Assembly (NCBI GenBank): GCA_037447605.1
Contig: CM074804.1
Location: 944,232 to 1,008,231 of the forward strand
Origin: Zygnema circumcarinatum
Taxonomy: Eukaryota > Streptophyta > Zygnematophyceae > Zygnematales > Zygnemataceae
Reading direction: 5' to 3'
Length of the DNA: 64,000 nt
Position numbers and translations under genes: made by a program
Shown here: positions 35,015 through 46,648 of the stretch, one piece after another
Numbering within the stretch: the stretch's first letter is position 1
How the letters are laid out: every line of letters starts with the position of its first letter
The notes under the pieces: generated by a model
Database searches by the model: none
What the model saw: only the letters and a program-made list of their open reading frames with translations
Told to the model about the DNA's origin: nothing

Positions 35015-36483
35015 ATGGCGGCCGCCCAACATCGAGGTGTGCAGGTGGAGAGCAGACTGGCAGATGATGATGGTAAGGATTTCGTTTGTATTGAAGCACA
35101 TTTGAGGACGTCCAATTACGTAATGGAAAATAAGAAAGTGGTTATGAAGTGGATGATTAGGGCTTCATTTGAGTTCAGAACCGTGGACTGCTCCTTGCAA
35201 TACGGGTTGCTGGATGCTAAACTTGAAAAAGTAAATGAGCAGTCAATGTGCGTCAATGTGATTTGTAAGTAGTAAAGCATTTATATTTCTATCGTCTTGG
35301 GTAGATTGGATCGTTACGAGTCATCCTTACTTTACAGAGGACCGAGATCTTGGTTATATCTTTGTTTTGGGTCTCTGCAGCAGTTGGTTGCCGTTGCCTC
35401 CTGCTCTGTTTGAGGCTCAGAAGTCTGTATTTGCGAGGCAAAGGAAAACGTCCTAGTTGTGGATTTTTTCAGATTCGTGACAGACGCTCGTGACGAAGGA
35501 ATAATCGTGAAAAAAAATTCGCACGTCTGATTTGTACAACGTGCAGACCCAAGGACCGCATATCTTGCAGCGGGAGCTGGCGTGAAGCCCGAACTCCCGG
35601 CACAAGGACAGGGAATCCATTCTGGTGAGGCTTGAGTTTCCTCCTCTTTCCTTCAGTTTTTTATTGATTTGTGCTGGTATAAATTCTGGACGAAATAACT
35701 GCATGCTGCAGGCTTGCCTACTTCGTGTTCCGGAATGTTTTTTCATCGACAACCAGGAAAATGAATAGGAATAACGGCTCTTTTCGTTGTGCATATGGTC
35801 ATAGAGGGGCTGGATGCTATAATGTGCTATAACTGATTGCAAACTGAAAGTTGGTACTTTCACCGGCCATGGTGTGTCTACTTTACAAATGTTCAGCAGG
35901 TGCCCCGAGCAGAATGTTCAACCATCATGGTGGCCATGACGAGCACAAGAAAGATCCACACGTTATAGAAACTAGGCACGAGACAAACAAAGCAATATAC
36001 GAGACAAAAATTGAGGATGATACTAGCAACGAAGGAAACCATCACGGGAAGCCTACAATGACTGAGAAGATGAAAGCTCAGATGCGGGAGAGGCTTGGAA
36101 TTGGGAAGGATCCCATGGACGGTGTAGATCCCCATCCTGAAGTTAACATGGAACCGCAAAAGCCAACTGCAAGTGACAAAGTGAAGGGAGCGTGGGAATC
36201 AATGTTCGGTAATGCAAAAGCAATGGAGAGAGAGATGGATAAAGCAACTCGAAAACCTCGTGCCGCAGAGGAGGAGGCCCATTCCAGTGTTGAAAAGCTT
36301 TCGCCATTCACCGGACCCACTCATGGGGATGCAGCAGGAGCTCTTGAAGCCATCTCGCCGGACCACACAGGCGGCGTGCCTGCCAGTGAGGTGAAAGCTC
36401 CGGGACTTTGGGATCGCACAAAGGAGGAATTTGAGGCCTTAGGTGAAGCATTGAAAGAAGTAGTGACAAGCAAAAAGTCGTAG
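35015..36483 (+). CDS. LEA-like hydrophilic stress protein
   Basis: Three exons (35015-35072, 35547-35624, 35897-36483) join in phase to 240 residues. The protein is strongly hydrophilic, rich in Lys, Glu, His and Ala, with no Trp/Cys-rich core. It carries amphipathic Lys/Glu helices (DKVKGAWESMFGNAK, WDRTKEEFEALGEALKEV) of the kind found in group 3/4 LEA proteins, plus a His-rich patch (FNHHGGHDEHKK). LEA proteins protect membranes and enzymes during desiccation. I cannot name the exact family. The upstream G-box cluster supports ABA or desiccation control. The small first exon (MAAAQHRGVQ...) is supported by phase at both junctions. If it were wrong, translation could start at the Met in exon 3. 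Confidence 0.7.
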
Positions 36484-37406
36484 GGCAGCCTATGAGTGAC
36501 ACCAACCAAAGACTTTTTCTTTGTACGAAATATTCTCTTGAACACGGTCACAGCTGTAGTGTTTATCAGTCGTATTTTCTCGCTTATTCACGATTCTCAA
36601 CTTTTTGGGAACACTTCAGGACACTGAGGGGACAGAAGAATTATTTTGTAAGCAAATTAATTTGGAAGTTTGTTGAACTCATCTAAATATGTGCTACATG
36701 TATTTTGTTTAAGGAACACAACCATCACTTTTGTCCCTCTCGTCTCTATCCCATAAAGGAGAGGGAGGGGGGAGAGGCAGAGGGAGTAAGTGGAACGGGA
36801 GAGGCAAAAAAAGCTAGAAAGGCTCTGACGAACCTTAGAACCCTAAACAACCTCTAAAAAACCCTGCAGCTCTTCTGCAGTAGGTGTGAGCTCATTCAAT
36901 GCTTCCAAACGAGGGGGAGAAAACAGGGAATGCAATGTCCCCTGGATACTTTCCACGGAACTGACATAATGCTCCACAATGGAAATTCACATTCAATAGT
37001 TCGACAGTCATCTTCATTAATACAAATTTAAAAATCGTTCAAAAACTACCTTTTTGAAAAACTAGCAGAAGCCATTATCCATTATCTACAAATACTTCCT
37101 AGGAACAAGCGGAGTGCTAGTCTTTCCATGGCCTAAATAAAGAGATCTTCCATCCATATACGAACCTCACCCTAAATGGTATCCAATGAAAGACCTATTC
37201 TCCAGCGTACAAATCTCACCTTCCAATCACTGGTGAATCCAGTCACCAGTCACTCGGACAGTAGTTAACTGACTCGACTAAGAGTCTGTCACGTCAGTCC
37301 CCTAACCCACCTGTGTGAATATAGAAATGAATGTACATGAAGGGTGTGACTTTATCGGAGTTATTTCGCGGTGCTTCCAATGATAAAAGCTTGAGATGGG
37401 CTCATG
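36484..37406. other. Convergent intergenic region, no gene seen
   Basis: This lies between the 3' ends of the LEA-like gene (+) and the small membrane protein gene (-). It is AT-rich with a short GA tract at 36758-36800. No exon or RNA gene is recognised. Confidence 0.65.
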
Positions 37407-39768
37407 TTAAAGAGGCGATTCCAGTTCCTTAGCAGAGCTGAGCTGCCCTTGTTGCTGGGCTCGCAGTGTGTGCCGACGGCAAAGTCTATGTACAGTGTAC
37501 CATGAGCCGCCTTTCCAGCCTAGACCGTACCTGCACTGCGGCTGACACCTGTCAGGAGGGGGGCTCAAAGTGATACCTCTCACAACGGCAAGGAGGAAGA
37601 CTTTGAGATTCAGGAAATTTGCCATAAAGAGTAAACGATCCGTCTTGGGAAGAGGTTCTGGCTAATGTGGTCCGTTGAGAAGACAATTTGGCTGAAACCC
37701 TATTATTTATGCAGATGAAAGTGTCTGCCTCCTGCTGGAGGTTCTTGCATATTGAATTGTTTGCTTACTCCCTTAATCGTGCAGGAAAAAGGGCATGATT
37801 CGTGGAAAACATCGTTGAATTTCTGGTGGGTGTCAAAGAGACGAGACGACTTGTCTCGATTGGGGAATCATCTTTCTTCCTAAAACAGCCTCCATCAAGT
37901 AGCTCTCAATTGTATTTAACAGAGAGGGATAGAGAGGGAGAGAAAGAGGGAGTGAGGGAGAGAAAGATAGAGAGAGAGAAAGCTGACCCGAGGACCAATG
38001 CAAGGCCTGCTGCAACCCCACACGTGCGGTAACTGACGGTGCCGGCAGCAGCTTGCTTAGTGAGAGCCCTCACTTGCTCCTCTTCCAAGTGGTGAACCGT
38101 TGACATCTAAAACATAAAACATGGAGGCCCGATTAGTTGAAGTTACATGATCGTATAATTTTAAAAATACACTTGAATGCAGCCGGTTTGAAGGTTTTCC
38201 ATACTTAAGTTAGGTGCAAAAAGGACGAAAGGAAGCAGGCCCAACCCTACTTCGGACGAGGAAACACAAACTTTTGCATTACGTGCTGCTCTTGTTCATA
38301 AAAAATGAAAGTTACTTCTGGTTCTTTCTGAATGGTTTTTTTTGTCTTTTAACTCGTTCTTTTACTTGGACGAGTCTCCTGAAAGCAAAACACACTCCAA
38401 GGCCTAGCCAAGGAGCGTCTCGATATTACCGATTGAAAAGAAGACTTAGTCAGTCAAAACTGAAGAAGCTTTCTCTGGTTTTAATCATGTGGAATTCGAA
38501 ACTTCACTTTCATCCATCCACTCACCGCATGCTCAATAGATTTCAGCCGCTCCTCCAGCTTCTGCTGGTGGATCTGACGAGCGGTGTATCCTGCACAAGC
38601 ATCATACCATGCGAAATGAAATCCTCGGCCAAAAATATCAAGTGCTTTCAAACTTAATGGACCTTTTAAAGAACGAAACTCCTCCTTCTGAAACTCCTCT
38701 TCAACTTGATTCAAGCTATAGGGCTTGTTAACTCCAGGTAATGTATACATTACCTTCTACCAACAAACATGGCAATCGATTCTACGCTTTCAAGGATGAC
38801 CGCCTGCGCAAAGAGGAGCACTTGCTCTCCTTTGAATACAGAGATTTAAGAATATGTAGGGTTTTACCGGCCCATGCAGCACCGGCCGAGGCAAGAGAAG
38901 CTGCAATTGTGAACACCACCCGATGGCGCTCAAATGCGTCCTGCCAACCGCACTTCCCTATGGTTTAGGGTTCAAGCCTTGCAGGCTGAGTATTCAGTGC
39001 TTATAGGTCTCCAGGATTCACTGTCAACACAAAGAACCCGTTCAAACTTTGGTTCCAAGCAGCCAACGATCATGGCATGCGCATACTTAAGAAACCTTCT
39101 CAAAATGCTCCCTCGATTTTCACTACGATCAGATTAATTGAAACTAGCACGAACATCATAAATTTTACATTATAGCGATTTTACGCTTTTTCCAGGCATT
39201 AAAAAGCAGTCCACAACGCCATCATTCGTTTAGAACTAGCGTGAAGTTCTTCCGACGTTTGCAGTGTCTCGGAGGGTTTGCATGAAAGGGTTTCTTGCTC
39301 CTGTACTTGTGAACTACGTCTAGAGCGATTTAAACTGTAGTGATTTCTACAATAGTTAGAGCACTTCAAGCTTCAGATAGTCGCAGAATTCATGACTTAC
39401 GTACAAGATTTAGATTTTTGCGGGTTGCTAGGGTATGCAGGAGTTGCAGGGTCTCATGGGCATTTCAGGATTTAAGGTTATTAGGTTTCTGTGCTTTTTC
39501 TAGGATTTTCAGACATTTTAAGGATCAAGGCCATTCAGAATACTGAGAATCTCTAAGGTCCTCAAATAATCAGAGGCTATTAAGAGTTTCCAGAGCCTTC
39601 AAATTTCTCAAGGGTTCAGGGGTTTTTAAATCGCCAAGCGGTATTCAGATATTCAGATTCCCTCCCGCATTTAGAATTTCCCGGCCATCAACCGCCATTG
39701 CGGGAGCTCACTTTGGTCGCCAGCAGAGTCTCAGAGGCGGCTTTGGAGGCGCTGGCGGCCGCCGCCAT
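37407..39768 (-). CDS. Conserved small plant protein with two hydrophobic segments
   Basis: Five exons (39768-39712, 38940-38868, 38590-38526, 38106-37988, 37530-37407) join in phase to 145 residues. An Ala/Ser-rich start is followed by AFERHRVV and a hydrophobic stretch (about 28-46), then a charged coiled segment (ARQIHQQKLEERLKSIEHA). A second hydrophobic stretch (about 93-110) ends in GYGLGWKGGSWY. I recall plant proteins of similar size with the same KHR-AWAGY-IE and GYGLGWRGG landmarks, annotated as uncharacterised membrane proteins and probably organellar. The C-terminus after the Trp/Gly motif is basic then acidic. Function unknown. Confidence 0.78.
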
Positions 39769-41977
39769 GGCGGCCGCATGGCCGGCCCTGAACCCTCGGA
39801 GGCTGCGCATGGGGCGGCGAGGGGCTAGGGAGGCGGCCGGGGTTCAGGGGCAGGCCAATTGCCGTACGGCCCGTGGGGAAGGTCCAGGGGGGAATCCGAA
39901 TGACCGTACGACTAAAGCCGTCAGATCCTACTACAGAATCTGACGTGCCTTTTTTAGATCCGCCAACCAGGCAAAAGGTTACTACCGACCTCATCTGGCG
40001 GGAGGGAATGGGGTTACGACAAAATAGAAAGATTTATGTCGCATCCCATTGGGACTTTCAGATTCTAAAATCAGAAAGATACAATCGAATGTACGATGTC
40101 GCTGCAGATAAGGACCTCGACATCCGGACGCGTGGGCCCTCTGACCACGTAGGCGCGGGTGGTGCTGAGCTGGACCCACTGGGAGGGCGCAGGTAGGGAG
40201 AGCGTGCATACGTGGACGAATCAGAGCTGACCAACGTTTGCTTTTTGACACGTGGCGGCCTCCGATTGATCATTTGTTAGTGACCTTGCTGAAGTAACGG
40301 TACATTGGAATCTTGCCGCGGTCCAAAAAGGCGGCGGCCGCCGCCACGTCATCATATGACCGACAAAAAACGCCGAGTCACCGAGTCAATCCAGCCACCA
40401 CTGTCCGTACACGTCGCATGCGGCCGTACGTGCGCCTCTGGATAAGGGACTTGGGCTTAAGGATGTACATTTGTCCGTACAAGCGACTTTTCGGGATTAG
40501 ATTTCTAATATCTAAATGTTTCAGGATTATAAAACGCTTTTAGAACGGCCAGTGAAGTTGAACACCGCCAACTTGAATGGGCTGCGCTGACCGTACAGTT
40601 CTTCTGTATGATCGTACAGACGTACGACTGTCCGGCCATTCTAAAAGCGTTTCATAAACCGGCCTGACTTATAGAATTTTTTATTTTAGTTCTAATACAC
40701 AACCCTGCGTTCCTAACGTACATCCATCCCCACTTGGGCTGCGTCAGTTTCCCGTTTCTGTACGCCACTCTGCCGTACGTGCTTACTATGTACGGCAGCT
40801 GGCGGAGCATGCCGACGGCCAGAACTGTCGGCCGGCAACCGTACAGCATTTCGCCATGGCAGCCGTCAAGCAGGGGCAGCAGCCCGCACGCTCGCACGGA
40901 CACCCAGGACCGACACGTGGTCGGTCGAGGGCAGAAACTGTACGGGCAGCCGCGCCGTCGACTGCGAGCGGTTGGGTTCTGGACAGTCCATCCAACCGAC
41001 TGTACGTGACGCGACACATCTGAGCGATCTGATTGGTCCGCCGCGCTGCCCGCGAAAGGTTCTGACTTCTGAGCCCTGGGCCCGCCGCCGTTTTCCGCGT
41101 CCTAAAGGCTCGTACGGACCGCAAAACCCTCCGACGATCCGCCGCCGACCATTTTTCGTCGCTTGCCGCCCGCAATATAACGACAAAATTCTGCCGCCCG
41201 CCGTACGCATCACTTCCATGAACACCTGTCCGTTCGTACATCCAACTTGACAGGTCGCCCAATCGGCACGAGGGTCCTGTGTCGGTGATTTTGTCTCTAC
41301 GGGGGGAGGCCCATCTGGAGAGGGCACTAATTGGACGGGGATACCGAGTCACTGGCGAAGTATCCGGCAGAAATTCCGGAAGTATCGCAGATACCTGCCA
41401 CGTGGCGTTTTTGTGTACGGTATCGACAGATGTGGTCGGTGAACTCTGAAGCGGCGACTTCCATCGTAAAAGCTCCGTCCGACCTATCAATACGACAAAG
41501 CAGCGTCAACATTCGAGCCCGGTCAACTTGTACCCGAAAACAACTCGAAATAAATACACAAACTGAGCGTAAAACATTTCCCAAGTAAAGTATATCCGTC
41601 GTGGCACCATTCCATTGGCGAAAACTTTCTAAATATATTTTTTTACCAATAGAAATATTTCAGTGACCATTTAGCAAGCTAAAACTTCCGCAAAAACCTT
41701 TCCTTCCTGTCCGTTTTGTCTGCCCGCTTTAGCAAGGCTGTCAGGCGGCCGCCCGCCCACTGGCCCCCCATAACGAACGTTTCCGCGAGGTCACGCCGTA
41801 CCGTACGAACGCGGCGACCGATTCGACCCTTTTTGGGAATCTGTACCTGCCGTACCCGCGCTGTACTTTCAGCGAGCAGCCGTCCGTACAGCACGGCCAC
41901 GCGCGGCACCGTGCGGCCCGGCGATCCGCAAGAGCCGCTTCACCCGCGCGCCAGAGCGAGGCTGCCCTTCAGTCGCC
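39769..41977. promoter_or_regulatory. GTAC-dense divergent promoter region
   Basis: About 2.2 kb lies between two divergently transcribed genes. I count roughly 30 GTAC tetranucleotides, mostly as CCGTAC/GTACGG, where about 8 would be expected by chance. There are also CACGTG-type elements (ACACGTGG near 40916, GCCACGTGGC near 41400). GTAC is the core bound by SPL/SBP-domain factors and of copper-response elements. The small open frames on both strands (for example 40786-41490 minus) are GC-rich and show no recognisable family. Confidence 0.45.
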
Positions 41978-44616
41978 ATGGCTCCCTCTCGTTCTCCCTC
42001 TCTCTCTCCCTCTCCCTCTCGCTCTCCCTCTCCCTCTCCCTCTCGCTCTCCCTCTCCATATTCATCTCCCTCTCCCTCTCCTTCGTACTCTCCCCCTTTA
42101 TCCCCCTCTCGCTCTCTCTACATTCCCATCTATCGTGCTTCTTCTCCTCCTATCGCACCCCCTACCTCGCTCTCGCCTTCTTTCCCCGTATCTCTCTTAC
42201 CCATGGCCCTTCACGCTTCCCCTGACCTCAATTCTTCCATTGCCCCTCCTACAAATTCTCCTCCTCCAGGGCTTCGTGCCTCTTTCTCTCTCTCTCGTCC
42301 CGCGCCTTCCCCCCCCTCGACCGCACTCTTTCCACCTGATCCCAGACATTCCATGGCCTCTTCCTCTCCCCCTGCTCCGCTCTCTCCCTCTTCCTCTTCC
42401 TCTCCTTCTGTTGCTGTATCGCCCCCTACGCCTCTCTCTCCCTCTTCTCCCGCGTTACCCTCCCCCATGGCCACTCACTATTTCCCTGAGCTTGAATTAC
42501 CCACGTCTCCCTCTCCCTCTCCCTCTCACTCTCCCTCTCCCGCCCTGACCTCCGCCAACTCCTCGCCCTATCACCCCTCCATACCTTCCTCCCTTCCTTT
42601 TTCAAGAGACGCCACTATCTCTTCTTCCCCCTCCCGCCCCTCCCCCTCCCCCTCTTCCCTCCCTCCCTCCTTCCCTCCCCCCTCCCCCTCCCCCTCCTCC
42701 CCTCTCTCCCTCCCCTCCCCTCCCTCCCACCTCCGCCATCCCTTAAGCCTCCGCGAGGCGGCTGCGAGGCTGCGCCGCCTCCTCCTCGGCCTCCTCCCCT
42801 CCGAGATTCGCTCCGAGTGGCGCAAGGGTTCAGGGTCGGCGTCCTCCAAAACCCCAAAGTCCCGACACGCGGCGCAGGCCCCCCTGGCAGAGCCCCGTGG
42901 GACACGTGTCAGAGCCCCATTGAAGGCCGGGCGGTCTCCCACGTGTGAGCGGGAGAGGAGCATTGAGGAGCTGCGGAGACACGTGGCGCGCAGGCGGTCC
43001 TGGTGCGGATATGACTGCGGGAAGGAGGGGAGTAAGGGGGTTGGGGAGGGAGGGAGGGATGGAGAGGGAGGGAGAGGGGAGGAGGCAGAGGGAGGTGTCG
43101 GAAGGGAGGAAGGGGGGGAAAGGGATAGGAGTAGGGATCGAGAGGGAAAAGGAGAGAGAGAGGGAGAGGATGCTGATGTGGCGGAGCATGAGTTCTTGCC
43201 GTGGAGGAGAGTGTTTGAAGTGCGGCCCTCGAGGTCGAGAACACGCTCTCCGCGCGTTGTTATGGCGGGTGAGTTCTATTGAAGTGAGGCATTGCAAGTG
43301 TCCATATAGTAAAGCTCCTCGCCTTTTGTATAGCGGCTCTGTAGTCTTTGAAGCTCCCTTCTTCTTGCAAGGAAGAGGAATCAGGCGGAGTTGGGAGTTG
43401 CATACCGCCAAATTTTGGAAAGAGTTCAAGGAAACAAGCCGGAATCTGAATGAGAAGTTTGCAAGCACATGAATTGGAAGGACTGTTCTTATGTGTAAAC
43501 AGCTCCTGTCAACGAGTTCCACGATCTCCTTTTCTTTTCTTTCCTTTTGAAGGAGCGAGAAGATGGTAGTGGTAGTAGTAGCAGGAACCCTCTCTCTCCC
43601 TCCCTGAAGCTTGCTGACTGCCAATGAATGGGGCCGTGCATGGCAGACAATCCCATCTTTGTGAGCACCGCTCCCCCCACTCCCTCCCGCGAGGAGGGCC
43701 CTCCCTTCATCGTCAGCAGACGGCTTCACTCATCGCGATTGGTGTGGCCCGAAGAGAGCGCCATGACTGCAAAGGAATTCAAGCGAGGTAAGGCCTCAAA
43801 AGGCATTTTTTTTTTTTTTTTTTTCACTTTTTATCTTTTCTTTTCCTTTTTTCTTGTTAGCTTTTCCTCGCTCCGCTGCAGGGAGTGAAGGATAGACATG
43901 GAGGTGTCTTTTAGGTCGTGGTTTCCAGGTCGAACGTAGGTCTGAATAGGTTTAAAAAGAAGGGCAGTCTTCTGAGAAAGGGAGAGAGGAATCAGGGAAG
44001 AGGGGAGGATGAGGATGAGGGAAAACGAGAGGAAAGTGAACGGACGTGAGGAGACGGCGGGAAGAGAGGGGAGAGATACAGGGGGAGAGAGGGGGAGAGA
44101 GAGCTTAGAGACGGGTTGGAGAGATGGGAGAGGGAGAGAGACAGATAGTGAGAGAGAGAGAGAGAGGGGGAGGGGCAGAGGGGGAGGGGGGAGTTGGGGG
44201 AGAGACGGACAAGGTGGGGGGAAATAGGGAGAGCGGGGAAGGGGGGAGATAGGGGAGAGGAGTCGATGGGGGGCAGGGACGAGAGAGCGGTAGAGTGCGA
44301 GAGGGCCGCGAAGGCTAGAGGGAGCGCGCGAGGGAGAGAGAGAGAGAGAGAGAGAGCGCGAGTTGATCCCTGACAGAGAACGCAAGCTTTGAGGGATGCA
44401 GTGGTGCGCGAAGCCTGCAGCGACCGGCAGTTGGAGGCGGCGCGTGCGCGTATCCGGCGGGCCGCTCTGAGGGCCTTTATGGCGCAGCAGAGGGAGGTGG
44501 TCCTCTGCGAGAGGGCGGGGCACGCGCCGGTCCCGCCATGGGGCTGCGACTGCGGGGGGGGGTGGGAGGCCCTCAGGAGGAGGCAGGCGGGGGGGGGGGA
44601 GGGAGGGCGACGTTAG
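41978..44616 (+). CDS. Predicted Ser/Pro-rich protein, unknown function
   Basis: Three inferred exons (41978-43268, 43647-43787, 44387-44616) keep phase and give 553 residues. The ATG sits in a good context (GTCGCCATGGCT). Residues 1 to about 250 are Ser/Pro-rich, encoded by a CTCCCT-type hexamer repeat. Then comes a helical segment LREAAARLRRLLLGLLPSEI and a Gly/Glu-rich stretch. Exons 2-3 read like ordinary protein (NPIFVSTAPPTPSREEGPPF, an Arg/Ala helix, then PPWGCDCGGGW). The stop codon is the TAG of a TTAGGG telomere-like repeat. No family is recognised. Exons 2-3 might be a separate small gene starting at 43628 or 43640. The low complexity of exon 1 makes the join uncertain. Confidence 0.42.
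43812..43824 (+). repeat. Poly-T run
   Basis: A T homopolymer lies just after the donor of the intron between exons 2 and 3 of the Ser/Pro-rich gene. Confidence 0.8.
44130..44356 (+). repeat. GA-rich intron tract
   Basis: Degenerate GA/GGGGA repeats end in a pure GA run (44335-44356) just before the acceptor of the last exon of the Ser/Pro-rich gene. Confidence 0.9.
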
Positions 44617-44637
44617 GGTTAGGGTTAGGGTTAGGGT
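44612..44637 (+). repeat. Short interstitial telomere-like repeat (TTAGGG)4
   Basis: Four hexamer TTAGGG units occur in tandem. Most plants have the heptamer TTTAGGG. The first unit supplies the stop codon of the Ser/Pro-rich reading frame. Confidence 0.9.
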
Positions 44638-46648
44638 TCATCCATCGTCGCATGATGAAAGGGAGAGAGGGAGAGAGAGGGAGGGAGAGAGAGGAGAGAG
44701 AGAGACGCTCTGAGCGCGTACGCTCGTCTTATCAGGATGGCGCGAAAGGAGGACTAGACTCTGAGACGGGGAGTTTCGGCCGGGGACTTCCAAAGTCTGC
44801 AGATTTCAGGTCCTGAAGAAATCCCGCTTCAAAGGTTGAGAGTCGTGTTCTGAGCTTATTTTTGCCGATTCATGTAACAGTATTTAGCAGAACAGGAGAA
44901 ATAATGGGGAGGGAGAGACGCTGGTGCAACGAAGTGAAGAACGTGAGAAGATATTGACTCAGATCGCAACAAGTGGAGCTGGCGCGTCTATCGCCCCGTC
45001 CTTTATTCTTTTTATTCCTAAGATCCTGCATTGATCCGTTCCTTCATTCCTGAGTCGCAGACGAAGCCAAATCTCCTTCAAGCAGGTGCCACGTGTTCAT
45101 ACCGGCGGGGATTGGAGAACTTGCGCTTCCTTGAAGACTTCACTCGGAGTTTGAGGAGGAACCACGAGGACGCACTCCTCTCTGAGGCGAAGCTCGAAGG
45201 TGGCACAAGTTGATGTAAAGCATAAGTTTCGCCCTGCTCTCAGGCACCGCTTCCTGCTTCCTAACAGGCAGATGCTTCCAGCTTTAGATGGCCCTCGTTT
45301 TTCAAATTGAAGAAGCAGAGCGCTGTAGCTTTTCAACTGGTTCGCATGTACATCCCAATAACTTATTGACCGCACAGAAATAGGAAGCAGTGCTGTACGC
45401 AAAAAAAAAGAAAAAACTCTTTCTGCAAGACGAGAGAATTGGTGGCCTGCTGAACTCTTCAGAGAGAGCATCTGTTTCAGTCAAGCAGTTTCTTTTAAAA
45501 GGGAAGCGCTAAAACCCTTCACCATGCATGCTTGCCATCCCATCATGTTCCTGAATGCCCACGTGCCTGCATGCGTCTACGTATGTATGTGTCAAGCTTT
45601 TGCAGGATTTGATTTTGGCTTCAAGCTCATTAGACGGCTTATTTATGGGGCTTCTTGTTGTATCTCAATTATTCAATGTTGTCTATACCAGTCTGGTACG
45701 GTAACGGATTTCATGCAGAGGATGATGTGACATGAACTACAAGATGTTGATGATATGACAGGAGGTCTGCTTCGTGTGTAACGAGCCGCATGGTTGAAAG
45801 CCGTTGAGGGCACACCCTGTCTCGCATGGTCCAATCACAGCTTGACATCAGACAATAGTGCACACATGGTTTAAATGGTGTCATCGAAGTTATATCCTTG
45901 AATGGAGAGGAAGCCTTGAGCTGTTCCTGGCTAGCCCGAGAACAGTTGGACATCAATAAAAGATGCGTGTGTTGGTATGTTTGGTTGTGTGCCCACGTCG
46001 AGAGGGAGAGGGAGAGGGCAAAGGCTAGTGCAAAAACAGACGTTTCCATAGTGTTGCAATGCATGGTTATGCATGCGTACCAAGAACTGGCAATCATCCC
46101 ATCGAATCAGAAGCTCGTCATGGCGGAGAGGGGAATCTTTTCGGCTCTCTCAACAACTCGTGCAGAAACAGCTGAATTTGGTCAACAAAATCTGCAAAAA
46201 GACCTCAGAATTCGCATTCAACGTTTCACCTCCGGATGCCTTCAGGGTACCAAAATGAACGGAAGCTGTCCAAACAGTCCTATTGAAACCGACTCCCCAT
46301 TGCTTCAGATAGATGGTTTTTTCTGAGCCCCTGGACCACGGAGCCGGCAGCACACCCACCTCTGCACAAGTGTACTGTGAGTAGGTGATTTCAAACCCCC
46401 GCCTCTTCTGCAGCTCTCTGCATCCATTGTTCCATCCCCAGGAATTGCTGAAGAAGTACATTGCACATTGTCACAATTTACAACCGGAAAACATGTACTA
46501 CAGACCCAATGCAGTGGTCTCTGGACAAGCTACTGCCAAATTAAGGTTTGCCCAAGATACTTGGAAACCTATATCACTGCTAAATGTTGGTAGAGGAACT
46601 GTCCCTAACCGCTGCTTCCACACTAAAAGCGCATAATCTCTTTACCTT
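44617..46648. other. Intergenic region, no gene recognised
   Basis: This lies between the 3' ends of the Ser/Pro-rich gene (+) and bS21 (-). Open frames here (45031-45213 plus, 45711-46097 minus, 45898-46326 plus and others) have no recognisable motif, and I could not place splice-consistent exons. UTR sequence and unique spacer are the likely content. Confidence 0.5.

Noticed and set aside
34571-35115. Long Gly/Glu, Arg/Glu, Pro/Leu frames at the hexamer repeat
   Set aside because: All frames of a GGGAGA repeat lack stop codons, so openness carries no coding evidence.
40786-41490. A 234-codon minus-strand frame and overlapping frames in the GTAC-rich region
   Set aside because: GC-rich DNA with few stops in several frames at once, no recognisable motif, and no splice-consistent partners.
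42211-42963. Gly/Glu/Arg-rich minus-strand frames at 42.2-43.0 kb
   Set aside because: They are reverse translations of the CT-rich repeat that encodes the Ser/Pro-rich plus-strand exon.
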